Source of the DNA: Acanthamoeba sp. SK_2022b
Lineage: Eukaryota > Discosea > Longamoebia > Acanthamoebidae
Length of the DNA stretch: 64,000 nt
Direction: 5' to 3'
Assembly: GCA_027943245.1 (NCBI GenBank)
Contig: JANDJZ010000032.1
Coordinates: 124,001 to 188,000 of the forward strand
The position numbers were made by a program, and so were the translations under genes. Position 1 is the stretch's first letter; each line of letters begins with the position of its first letter. This document shows positions 35,390-45,512 of the stretch, piece after piece. The notes under the pieces were generated by a model, which saw only the letters and a list, made by a program, of their open reading frames with translations, searched no databases and was not told the origin of the DNA.

Positions 35390-38300
35390 ATGGAAAACCC
35401 TATCGTAGAAGAAACGGTAGAGAAGGAGAGGCTGGAACAGAGGCTTGTGCTCGAGGGCCGCGGCGTTCTGCTGCTGCAAGCTGCCATACAGAGTGACACC
35501 AGCGGTGATTATGTCAAAGCTGTGGAGCAGTACGAGGCCGCCCTCGACTGCCTCGCCGAGCTCACCCTCCTCTATACCTCTGGTGCCTTGCCTTCCCAAG
35601 AATGTTGTGGTCACTTACATTTCTTTTTTAATTACCACAGTAAATTAATGCAGTATTTATATTGGCTTTTATCCTATTTTCTTTCTATAACATCGTGATA
35701 TGCGCCCCGGTGGGTCATGCGCGAGCACAGAGTCAGAGGACGCTCTGAAGAAGGGTCTGCGCGCGAAGATGACCGAGGTGGCGGATCGCGCAGAGACCCT
35801 GCGCACGTTCCTGAGCGAACGACGGCAGAAGGCAAAGGAAAAGGAAGCCAAGAAGAAAGAAGCGAGTACGTTGCCGGCCCACTGCGCCCCACCGCGGTTT
35901 GATCGCCGTCGTCTGACGTCTTGTGCCCGCCCGCGCTTGTGGTGGTGCGAACGTGTGGCCACAGGAGATATGCGGGAGTGCGAGGAGGTGTTGCAGATCG
36001 AAGGTGTACAGTGTCTTCATATTCATGCGGGGTAAGCAACACACGCCACGCGCCTTTCCTGCCCGAACACTGTGCCTTCACGTGTGCAGACAGACTGCTA
36101 ATCGGATTTCGGGAATGGTTGAACCTGCGGCAGGGAGCAGGAGGAGGTGGGCAGGGGAACCCTGCGCATACTCAAGGTCCCCATTGCCGAGAGCGAAATG
36201 AGTTCGCACAAACATTTGTAAGTTGTGTGCGTGGTGTGCGCGTCTGAGTCTTATCTTGCATTCTTCTCGATTCCACATGCTTTAACGACGGTCGGTCTGT
36301 GCTATGTTGTAGATTTCACAGCTTCGATAAGGAAGAGGTGAGCGGAGAGAAGATCGTGCGGCTTACGTTTCTCGCCTTGGGCCAGTGTCAGCTTCCGCTC
36401 ATCCCGGGCCTTCCCTGCCTCCGCACAACGCCGCTCTCCTTCCTGCTGCCCATGCAGCAGGAGGGCCACTACGTCGCCTATATTTTCCCCAAGTACGCCT
36501 CATGCCTCCCAATCTTCAATTGCAGAAGGAGTCTACACACCGTTCATGGCGCATGGCTCACTGGACAAAACCGTTCTTGCTGCTGTCTTCGCGGTGACGA
36601 CAGCAACATTCCGCCGATCTACATCGACGTTTTCGAGCGAAAGATGCGAGAGATATGCGAGGTCAAGCACTCGTACGGCGATGCGCCCCAACCGAACGGC
36701 GGCCAAGCCTCCGAGACGACGAGCGATTACTCGGTAGAGGAGGTAGACGACAGCGAAGAGGAGGGCGAAGAGGCCGACGAGTCCAAGGAGAAGAACAACA
36801 AGGTCGTGGTGGACCGAACGGACGTGAAGATCACCGACGATGACGGCGAATCGTGGCAGGTCACCAACGAAGTCATCACCTTTGGCTCGAACGCGGAGGG
36901 CACAATTGTCCCCTACAAACCGTTTGATTACGTACGTCGACCCCGCCTGGCCTTTCCCTGCGAGCTATCATCGCGGTGGCTCACCATAACGGGCGCCGTG
37001 CAGACTCCCAATTTTTCCGAACGAACGGCCTCCTATTTGGACTACGTCGCATCGGCCATCGACACGGGCTCCTCCTACCTTAGCGAACGGCTCGGTACTT
37101 CCCTCCCGCTACCCCGTCGTCAGCAGGAGGCCGACCTCTCCTAATGCCATTGGTGTGCGTGTGGTCCTTGGTGCGTTGTGACATCACAGAGAAGGGCAGC
37201 GAGGCCTTCGCTCATCGGCTGGCAACGACGGTAGCGCAGGCCAAGGAGTCTGGGTGGATAACGCCCAACGAACAAGAAATGAAGGTCAACCCTCTCGTCA
37301 AGGGCACTATCTACTACGGCAGCCGCATGTCTCCCATCGCGGTCACTGGTTCGTGTCCACTTCTCTCCCTAATCATCATACATGACTGATCGCCCCGCAA
37401 CCACTGTGCGCACAGCTTCTGGTGCGGTGGTGAACGGGCTTGTATACGCTGCGGAGGGCTTGGGCAAGTTCGTGGGCATGGGCGTGGCCAAGGCCGTCCC
37501 CAAGGTTGCGTTGCGTTGCTTTGCGCGCAAGCGGAGGTGTGAATCCTGACGACCCCCCTCCCTCAAAACTCTGTTCTTGCAGGGCAGTGGCGGTGACGGC
37601 TACGCGCCTGTACAGTCGGCAATCGGTGTGGGCGGCGCTACCGTGCGCGGCGTGGGTAAGTGGCGACAGGTTTTACCGTAGGGCAACTTTCAATGTGGGC
37701 GGTGTCAACTCACTCGACTGTCGCGCTCTGCCACTAGTGTCGGTCTGGGACGCGCTGGAGACTGCCGGCAAGACGGTACTCAGCGCATCGAGCGGAGCCA
37801 CGGTCAACGTTGTCCAACACAAGTACGGCTCGGAGGCCGCCGAAGTCGTGAGCCAGAGCTTCGCCCTCGGCACCGATATCTACGAGACCGTCGGCAACGT
37901 CCGAACGCTGGGTGTGCGCAAGCTGGCCAAGAGGGCCGCCAAGAAGAGCGGCGTAAGCGCGGGTAAACTTTGGCCGTCGTCTGCTGCTTCACACTGATGA
38001 CTGTCAGGCGGTCTTGCTTCTCGCTAACCGTCGGTGTTCCGTGTTTCCCGTTGTAGCCCGCACGGTGGTCACGATCAAAACCGATGAATCAGGCAAGCCG
38101 CTGGCTATTGAAGACGTCAAGAGGCAGGCCGCACCGACCATCGAGTTCCCGATGCCCGAGGAGTCACCATCTCTACGTACGCCGTGAGCAAAGCTTTCTG
38201 AAGCTGTTTCCTTGGCATGGAGTCAGGGCTCAAGTTACGCTTTGTCTCGTGCAGCACCCGCCGAAGGGCAGCAACTGCTGTTGGAGGGGCGACAGCACTA

Positions 38301-38397
38301 CACGCCGCTGCTCACCATCGAAGAGGTGGACAGTCACGGCGACAAGGCAACCGAGGAGAGAGACTGTAGCTCGACCGCTAGAACGGGAGATCTGTGA
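35390..38397 (+). CDS. Spartin-like protein (MIT domain plus senescence domain)
   Basis: Multi-exon gene, ATG 35390 and stop 38395-38397; internal junctions approximate. The N-terminus is a MIT-type three-helix unit (LLLQAAIQSDTSGDYVKAVE, QYEAALDCLAELTLL, then RETLRTFLSERRQKAKEKE-like helix). A middle beta-rich part follows (VLQIEGVQCLHIH, FLLPMQQEGHYVAYIFP) with an acidic insert. From about 37.19 kb comes the senescence domain of spartin and plant ERD7-type proteins (WITPNEQEMKVNPLVKGTIY, VYAAEGLGKFVGMGVAKAV, VVQHKYGSEAAEVVSQSFAL, LGVRKLAKRAAKK). In animals spartin works at endosomes and lipid droplets; the same is inferred here. The C-terminal tail is short and charged. Confidence 0.82.
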
Positions 38398-38943
38398 CGC
38401 AGGTAACAACAAAAGATCGCAGGTGGCTGGTCGTTGGTTCTTTTTACCAAGAGTGGTCCAGTAGATGAAAGCGCAAAAGACCGCGAATTTGACAATAGAG
38501 AAGGTTATGTGGGATGTGCTGCACAAACATGGCGTTGTTGAGCCAGTGTAAACCTCAAGGCTTCCATCTTGTTGTACCACCTGAAGAAGTCCTCATTGTG
38601 CATGCTCATGAAGACTGGCAGCTTCTTGAGCAACAGTATGGTGAATATGAAAGCTACAGGGAGAAGCTCTCACCTTGGCTGAGGGTTCAATGTGCCATTA
38701 TGTTATGGCATTCAGCTGGTGCCCACCCTCTGACCTGAACGGGTGGTGTCCAAAATAAGAAGTAAATGGAAAGGCGGTTTTTGTGCGCGGGAACAGGCTC
38801 GGGACGCGCGGAGTTTTACGCAGAACCTTCTCCGTTCCTTGCTTTTTCCTCCGGCCGTTAGCAACACTCCGCTTGAGGGGCGCTAGTGCAGTGTTCCATC
38901 TTTGCTCCATCTTCGCTACACACGAGTCCCACACATAACACAC
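38398..38943. other. Intergenic interval containing a CpG-poor island
   Basis: 546 bases between the spartin-like and NAP genes. Bases 38491-38738 hold one CpG and many TG/CA dinucleotides, unlike the CpG-rich flanks. A 74-codon frame (38514-38738, ATG start) encodes PQGFHLVVPPEEVLIVHAHE and a tryptophan-containing helix. An adjacent frame (LTIEKVMWDVLHKHGVVEP) upstream looks like the same coding segment after a frame break. I recognise no family. It may be the relic of an inserted element. Confidence 0.45.
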
Positions 38944-40337
38944 ATGGAAGCCGCTAAGGGAGGTAAGAAGGGAGGCAAGAAGGGTGGTAACGCCCAGCAG
39001 CAGAAGAAGGGTCAGGCCGCCCCTGCCGCCAAGCAGGCCCAGCCCCAGCAGCAGAAGAAGGGCCAGGCCGCCCCTGCCGCCAAGCAGGCTCAGCAGAAGC
39101 AGCCTCAGCAGCAGAAGAAGAAGGGACAGGCCGCCGCCCCCGCCGCCGAGGCCGCCAAGCCTCAGCAGCAGCAGCAGCAGCAGCAGAAGAAGAAGAAGGG
39201 ACAGGCCGCCGCTGCTGTCGCCAAGGAGGAGAAGGCCGTCGTGGCCCAGCCTCCCGCCAAGAAGGCCAAGGCTGACGAGGAGCAGCAGGCCGAGATCGCC
39301 GAGCTGAGCGAGGCCGCCCAGAAGGACCTCGCCGCCATCACTGAGGAGTTCAACAAGCTGGCGGAGGAGGAGATGAAGGCCGTTGCCAAGATCACCCGTG
39401 AGTTCAACGGCAAGCGCAAGCCCATCCTCGAGAAGCGCAAGCAGGTCGTCTCCAAGATCCCCGGCTTCTGGCTTCAGGCTGTACGCACATCCTCTTTACG
39501 CTGTTACTCTCCTTTCCGGACAGATGATAAATTTAATTTAGCATTAATGCTAAATTAAATTTTCATCTGTCCTTGGATGCTAAATTTTGTGCCCCTGCTT
39601 ACGATCTCCTTTCTCTTTCGCTCTCAAGCTTGCCAACACTCCCGCCGCTGGCCTCATCAACGACAGCGACGCCGAGGTATTCCAGTACCTCAAGGACATC
39701 ACTGTCATCGAGCCCACCAACGACGAGGCTGACAAGGACAAGGCCGACGATGACTTCAAGATCGTCTTCGTACGCCCCCCCCCGCGCCGATTTTATCTTT
39801 TGACCCAACGCTAAGCATTGGCATCGAGTTCGTTTTTCTAATAACCTGGTCGTATCTTGCCGCCTCGTACAGACGTTCGACAAGAACCCGTTCTTCTCCA
39901 ACAAGCAGCTGTGGAAGGAGGTTAAGTACGTGGGCGAGGATGAGGACAAGGAGCTGAAGGTTACCGGCTCGCCCATCAACTGGAACAAGGGCAAGAACCC
40001 CGCCGAGAAGAAGAAGGCCGCCCAGCCCGCCAAGGAGGAGGCCGGCAAGGCCAAGGGCAAGAGGGCCCTCGACGAGGTCGATGAGGACGACGATGAGGAT
40101 GATGGAACCTTCTTCGACTGGTTCACCTCGACCGAGAGCGAGACCGTCGAGCTCGGCGAGTGGTTCAGGGACAAGTTCTGCCCCCAGGCTGTCGGCTACT
40201 TCATGGGCGACGTCTCCGACGACGAGGACAGCGACGAATTTGACGACCTCGACTCCGAGGAGGAGGCCGAGTTCGCCCGTCTTGCTGGCCTCAACGGTGG
40301 TGATGATGACGATGACGAGGAGGATGGTGACGAGTAA
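38944..40337 (+). CDS. NAP/SET-family nucleosome assembly protein
   Basis: Exons 38944-39480, 39629-39769 and 39873-40337 agree in phase and give 380 residues. The first about 95 residues are four degenerate copies of a basic QQQKKGQAAPAAKQAQ unit. The NAP fold follows: a long dimerisation helix (EEFNKLAEEEMKAVAKITRE, RKPILEKRKQVVSKIPGFW), then EVFQYLKDITVIEP, FDKNPFFSNKQLWKEV, INWNKGKNP, TFFDWFTS, and a C-terminal acidic tail of D/E runs. This order and the PGFW motif match SET/NAP1 histone chaperones, which bind histones in nucleus and cytosol. The basic N-terminal repeat is unusual for the family. Intron 1 contains a long palindrome. Confidence 0.9.
39518..39572. repeat. Near-perfect 55-bp palindrome inside NAP intron 1
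   Basis: Left arm 39518-39545 and right arm 39546-39572 are reverse complements except for one extra T in the left arm. There is no loop; the centre is GCATTAATGC. The arms are AT-rich (TTTAATTTAGCATT) with GGACAGATGA ends. Part of the arm (ATGCTAAATT) is repeated again at about 39577. Confidence 0.95.
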
Positions 40338-40519
40338 ATCGCCACAGCTCTCCCTTTCTTCTACCCACGACGATGTCTACAAATGCACTCATTACCCTTC
40401 CTTTCTCTCGCTTCGTGTTTCCCTGCTTCCCACTTCACGTGACGACAACGCGTAAGATGTGGTTGACGATGGAAACAGTTTGCAGTTTGTCACGACAAGG
40501 GGAGGGGGAGCTCGAGCTC

Positions 40520-41677
40520 TCAGCGCGTAGCTGGGTGTACCATAGGGACGAGCGTGAAGACGGCCACCTCGGGGTGACAGAACATGAAGCGAGGCGGCAG
40601 CCTATCAAGACCGCTGGTGACGTAGAGGGGGATGGCCGTCGGCTCGTGTGGCGGCAGCGCTCTCTCTTCCGGCCCCAGCCTCCGAGGTATGTCGACCCAG
40701 CCATAAGAGAGCTCCCAGTTGTTGAGGGCCAGCGAACCAGGGATGCGGCGGCGCACGTCAAAGGGCAGATAACTGACGAGTGGCCACAGCTCCCGCAGGC
40801 CCGGCGGCAGGCACGACTTGCCGCCATGGGTGTGGCCGGCGAGCATGAGGTCGGCACCCCACCGGTTGAGGTCCAGCGCGCTATCTGGGTTGTGTGTGAG
40901 CACCACTCTCGCCTTGCGAAACCTGTTCTGCTGCTCGCTCCCGCTGTCATCGTGTTGGGTGGCTTCCGAAAGCGAACCGGGCAAGGGGTACATGACCCGG
41001 TGTGGGTGGTAGTCCTCCCATAGGTCGCCCACGCCCACCACCTCGAGCCACTCGTTGATAGGCTCGGCGCGCGAGTTGATGAGGACGGTGACGTTGGCCT
41101 TGGCGAAGGCGTCCAGGACGAGCCGCTGCGATTGGGGCTTCTGATAGTCGTGATTGCCGAGGATCGCGACGGCGCCGTACTGGCTCCTGAGCCTCCCTAG
41201 CCACCTTTCGCCGAGCGTGCCTGCGGCCTCAGGCCAGTGGTCGACGTAGTCGCCCGTGAGCACGACAAGATCAACCTCCTCCCGCTCCACTATCCTCCAG
41301 GCTTGCTCGAGGATGTCATCCGAGGTGCCCATCTCGACCGAATTATTGTCGTTAAAGTGGATGTCGCTGAGTTGGGCGATCTTGAGGCCGTGGAGCGACG
41401 GGTGGAGGCCTGAGACGGGCACCTCGAAGGAGCGCAGCTGCACAGTCTCCGTGATCTTGGGCGGGTGGACTACCAACAGCATCATCAACGGCCACGACAC
41501 GAGGTATACCAGGGCTACCGCCAGCGCCCACGCTGCGGCCGCGCACACGCGTCTGCACTTGCCTTGCCGCCGATTCGAAGGCGCATCCCTCTTCGCCTGC
41601 CTTTGCGGCGAGAGCGTACGCTCCGCCCGCTCTTCCTTCTTCTGTTCTGTGCGCGTCCGCTTACGTGGGGTGCTCAT
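40520..41677 (-). CDS. Membrane-anchored metallophosphoesterase (calcineurin-like)
   Basis: Intronless frame of 385 residues, ATG 41677. A basic N-terminal region (about residues 1-45) precedes one transmembrane segment (AAAAWALAVALVYLVSWPLM, continuing MLLVV). The phosphoesterase core then shows all metal motifs in order: LSDIHF, LTGDYVD, ILGNHDY, LTHNPDSAL and AGHTHGG. YkuE/TMPPE-type enzymes have this layout. An N-in signal anchor with the catalytic part in the lumen or outside is inferred. The substrate (phosphomonoester or lipid-linked) cannot be read from sequence. Longer plus-strand frames opposite it are compositional. Confidence 0.88.
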   Translation of the reverse strand: MSTPRKRTRTEQKKEERAERTLSPQRQAKRDAPSNRRQGKCRRVCAAAAWALAVALVYLVSWPLMMLLVVHPPKITETVQLRSFEVPVSGLHPSLHGLKIAQLSDIHFNDNNSVEMGTSDDILEQAWRIVEREEVDLVVLTGDYVDHWPEAAGTLGERWLGRLRSQYGAVAILGNHDYQKPQSQRLVLDAFAKANVTVLINSRAEPINEWLEVVGVGDLWEDYHPHRVMYPLPGSLSEATQHDDSGSEQQNRFRKARVVLTHNPDSALDLNRWGADLMLAGHTHGGKSCLPPGLRELWPLVSYLPFDVRRRIPGSLALNNWELSYGWVDIPRRLGPEERALPPHEPTAIPLYVTSGLDRLPPRFMFCHPEVAVFTLVPMVHPATR

Positions 41678-42183
41678 GATGTGGACGGGTTGGCCACTGC
41701 GCCGATCCCCTTCCACATGCGCTCAACCTGTTGGCCGCCACGTCCACTTGGTTGCTGATTGCGTGGCTTCTTGTCGACACCATCTTTATTGGCCGCACAG
41801 GTACAGAAGGTGCGTGGAGTGTCCACCACTCGGTCCCCTTTTCAGTGAGTTTGGGCGGTTGTTTGGTGGCAGCAAGGGGATTTATAGCTAATATGAGGCA
41901 AAGCCAGAATATCCAGGCTTTGGCTTGGAGTTACTCTGCCTCATACAACAGCATTCTTGCCAAGGTACGCCTCCATGTCCCCAAATCATGGGCAAACACT
42001 AAATGTAGTAATCACCAATGAGAGGCTTTATTGAATGTCCTTGCAGCCACCACCTCACTCAACATATTCACATACACAGCCAGATTGAGTGTATTTCATA
42101 GTGAAAGTGGTGCATGAGCACTGTGCCTTTTGGCATAAAACTTGATCTGCAAGCAGCAAGGAGGTGTTGAAGAAAAGGCAAAA
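41678..42183. other. Spacer with CpG-poor sequence upstream of the 5S gene
   Basis: About 500 bases. The first 180 are ordinary GC-rich sequence with a short hydrophobic plus-strand frame (STWLLIAWLLVDTIFIG) that could be an exon. From about 41860 GC falls; between 41881 and 42180 there is a single CpG. The plus-strand frame QNIQALAWSYSASYNSILAK ends at a GTACGC donor-like site near 41966. No gene model can be supported. Confidence 0.4.
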
Positions 42184-42185
42184 AG
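42178..42185 (-). terminator. Pol III T-run terminator after 5S
   Basis: Minus strand reads CCTTTTTGCC directly after the 5S 3' end, with a second TTTT eight bases on. Confidence 0.8.
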
Positions 42186-42302
42186 GATACAGCACGGTGG
42201 ATTCCCGGGTGGTCGCCCACCCCAGTACTAACACCGCCTGGCGCAGCTTAACTTCGCTGTTCAGATGGGAAGCGGTGCTTTCTGCGCAGTATGGCCGTAT
42301 CC
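42184..42302 (-). rRNA. 5S ribosomal RNA
   Basis: The minus strand reads GGATACGGCCATACTGCGCA at the 5' end and ends GTGCTGTATCCT, 119 nt, with the ends pairing as helix I (one G-U). Conserved 5S elements are present: CACCGCTTCCCATCTGAACA, GCGAAGTTAAGC (A-box region) and TTAGTACTGGGGTGGG with GACCACCCGGGAA (C-box region). A T-run follows the 3' end, as expected for RNA polymerase III termination. It is a single copy here, not in a tandem array within this window. Remembered Acanthamoeba 5S is very similar, but that comparison is from memory. Confidence 0.96.
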
Positions 42303-42811
42303 AACAGCTTTGAGAATGCACCACCTTTACTCTCACACCTGGTCAGCCAAGTGGCCGCCTCACCTACCATCCATGTGGTTCCATCTCATTGCACAGCCTT
42401 TACTCTCATGTGAATAATTGTTGATGTGCAGATGGACACAGAACTTTGTGAATCAGATGTTCTTGTGCTATGTGTGTTGCAGAAATTTGCCATGACACAC
42501 ACCACTTACATGCTGAATGTCAACCATAAGCGTGTGTTAGCCTGGATGACAGCAATATGCAAAATAATCACCTTCTCCAAAATCATCCTAACTAGGCACG
42601 TTCACTCAATCTATTTTGATAAGGTAGTTGGACACCTTTCTTCATGGCCACCTGCCCTGCCCAAGCCAAGGAGGGAGCACCGCGCTGTGGAGCTATGCTC
42701 CATGTTGAGGGATGGCCCGGGAACACATCACAGTCACAGACCAGGGGGCGCGAATTGAGGAAGCATCATATGTTGTGACGTGACACTCAGTAATGCTTTT
42801 ATGTTCAACGG
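42303..42811. other. Spacer with CpG-poor sequence upstream (5') of the 5S gene
   Basis: About 509 bases. Bases 42303-42660 contain three CpGs with marked TG/CA excess. A plus-strand frame (FAMTHTTYMLNVNHKRVLAW) is open across 42426-42758 but resembles nothing I know. The 12-mer CCTTTACTCTCA occurs twice, near 42325 and 42398. The last 100 bases return to ordinary composition. Confidence 0.4.
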
Positions 42812-44131
42812 TCAAGGCAACATGTACACCACCTTGTTCCTCCCTTCCATCTCCAGCTGGGGGTGGAACAGGCATACGCGTAAGCGATACATGCGAACAA
42901 ATACATAAACAAATAGCTACAATTGAAAGAAGAGGTGGGCTCATGTACGTAGGCGAGTTGGATGCGAGGGTCCCTCTCCAGGAGGTACCGGATGAAGTCG
43001 TCTGTGACCACCACCGGTCGGCCGTCCTTGGTTCGTCTGCACGTCCTCCCCCCACAAGAAGCAAATGTGAGATCAGCGAACGTCAACGGAGACGGGGAGT
43101 GAGCGAGAGGCAGGAGATCACCGGTCGGGGAACTGCTCGGGGAAGACGCAGCAGGGCACCACCGCGAAGCACTTGTTGTGGGCAAGCGCGAAATCGACGA
43201 TCTGCGAGAAGCAAGAACACCAACGAACTCCGTCAGCCTGAGGTTCGGGCCAGAGACGGAGCGGAGGAGGTTACGGGTTCAGTCGCCTGGTCTGAGTGGA
43301 GCCCCACCACCGCCGAGCATTCTCGGAGGATGGCGCGTGCTGCGGCCGGTTCGAGCAGTGTGACCTCGGCCACCACCGGTGCGAAGGACGACTGCTTAGT
43401 CGACGACGGTGGCGCGGCGCCACTCCCGGCGTGCCCCTCTACCTCGTTATCCTGTTGTCGTCGAGTCTCATCGCCTTGGTCTTCTCCTTCTCCATCGTGA
43501 TGTCGTTGCTGTTGCTGTTGCTGGTTCCACAACCCGGTCTCGAACCACGTGCATATCTGTTGGAATGCGGGCTTCTTCTGCTTCTTCAGTTGCCTGCAGC
43601 AGCGATCGCGCCAGCCCACACGCACGCGCAAGAAGAGGAGCATCGTGTGCACATGTTGCGCGTTGTGGTGAGTGATGAGTGAAGTGGCTGTGATTTACGG
43701 ATAGATACTTTTTCTGTTTTCGGTTGAGCTTGGCGAGGCGGGGTTCGATGAGGGTGGTGGGGATGTCGTGGCCGGTGCACTGCAGCTGGAAGGACAGATA
43801 GCCCTTCCCGCCCGCTACGTCCACCACCCCGCTCCCCTCACGCAGACGCTCCTCTCCGAACGTCTTCACCAGCCACTCCCGGAAACTGCGGCAGCACAAT
43901 GAGATACATCTGCAGAGGAGAGGTGAAGGGGGAGGGCAAAGGCTGCCGATGGGCTGAGGGTGAGACGACGCACATTCTGGCGCGGGCCGATCGGGGAAGC
44001 TTGTCCTCGAACGGGTCGGAGGGGTCGTGCTCTCTCCGCCTGGTCTCGGCCTTCTCCCGGCGGTGCTCCTCGATACGCTCCCGCTCCGCCTCACTCACGA
44101 ACGCATGTCGGTACTTGCACCGCTCGCCCTG

Positions 44132-44171
<40 letters not shown>

Positions 44172-45238
44172 ACAGAGGCAGGGCAGTTTTCAACGACGGC
44201 GAAACGCAACGGCGCACACACCGACGTGAAGAAACCCACGCGTCTGTCGACGTACGTGTTCGCACTTGCCCTTCCACCAAAACTTGCACAGCGGAGGTAT
44301 CGCACTGCCATCTGACGAGCGGGAGGTTGGTCGAATCTAAGCTCAGCAGAGAAGAGAGGGGAGAGGGGATGGAACCGGAAGAGACCGCGCGCTCGGGGAC
44401 GATGGCCGAGTGGCGGGACACGTAGGCCGGGTTCTTGCTCTCGTCGGGAGAACGCCTGCGCGGGCCAAGCCGTGGGCCGGGTGAGCAAAAGGAGCACACA
44501 ACGCAGACACGCAAGCAAGGAATGGGCACCGGCGAGGGGTGAAGTGCTTGCCCCGCTTGTTGGGCGTGGTGGAGGCGACGTCGCCGCTGGCGGTCGTGGC
44601 TGTGGCGACTTCCACCCACTGCTTGATCAGGCGCAGATTGGTCACCGTGATGCTCAGCGTGCCCGCCGTCGTTCGCTCGGGAAAGCCTTCGGCCGCTGCT
44701 CAAGCCCAAGCAACCAATGAGTTTGGAGCTGCCACACACGCACACACATGCACGCACCGACGATGTCGCCAGGCTTGACGTTCTTGGTGGCCCACCAAAA
44801 GGTGCGCTCCCGCTCCTTCTCGCGCTCCTCGGCCCCTTCCGGCTGTTGCTGTTGGTGGTCGCTGTCGGGGCCTTGCCACGCGGGGAGAATGAAGCGGAGC
44901 TGGAGGACGGCGTCCTCGCCCGGCGCGAGGCTCTGGAGGTCAAAGAAGGCCAGACGCCGGCCCAGCAGGCGCTTCACCACCACTCGCCCCTCGGCGCACA
45001 CGCGAACCTGCCGCTCCTCGCCCGGTTGCAGGTCTTCAAACGGCGCCAGCAGTCGATGGAACGTCGTAGACGCTGTCTGTTGAGGATGAGAATCCTCCTG
45101 CCCCTCCTTGCAGTGAATGAGAAATTGATTAATAGCAGTTTAATTTGAAGTTAATGGCACGAGATTGTGAATCGAATTGTAAAGGCGTTCAAGCATGGGC
45201 ACTGGTAATACCCAGGGCACGGCCGATGTACTTTCCAT
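42812..45238 (-). CDS. OB-fold / CCCH zinc finger / SAM-dependent methyltransferase fusion
   Basis: Multi-exon gene, ATG 45238 (MESTSAVPWVLPVPMLERLY), stop at 42814-42812 after LEMEGRNKVVYMLP. Domain 1 is an OB-fold like those of class II tRNA synthetase anticodon-binding domains (CAEGRVVVKRLLGRRLAFFD, TFWWATKNVKPGDIVG). Domain 2 is a CCCH finger (CKFWWKGK followed by GERCKYRHAFVSEAERERIE). Domain 3 is a Rossmann methyltransferase (GSGVVDVAGGKGYLSFQLQC motif I), continuing in later exons with HNKCFAVVPCCVFPEQFPDR and VVTDDFIRYLLERDPRIQLA. The set suggests an RNA, perhaps tRNA, methyltransferase. No characterised protein with this exact order comes to mind. Most splice sites are approximate. 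Confidence 0.65.
44131..44171. repeat. (CA)n tract in an intron of the OB/CCCH/methyltransferase gene
   Basis: About twenty plus-strand CA units, GU in the transcript, lying between the exon carrying the first zinc-finger cysteine and the exon starting KQGERCKYRH. Confidence 0.95.
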
Positions 45239-45512
45239 CGTTTTTCGATTGCGGTTAGCACCTCTTTGCTTTTTCTTTGTCTACTCCGAAGGCCACGAAG
45301 GCCAGCCGCAGAGACGAGCCAATCATCGGGGACATGACTGACTCTGGACGGTGACGGTCACGGGGCGGTCAGACATTGGGTCAAATTGTTGCTGCAGTCG
45401 GATGTGTTGTTGCCGCGGTCAAATTGAGTGGCTGATGGTCAATGTACAAGTCTTCATTCGCCCACTCTACAAAACTGGGTGAAGCGACGGCACGCTGTGT
45501 GTTGTAAGCCCG

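Noticed and set aside
41256..41891. 211-codon plus-strand frame opposite the metallophosphoesterase
   Set aside because: Shadow of the phosphoesterase; its part beyond the gene shows no domain.
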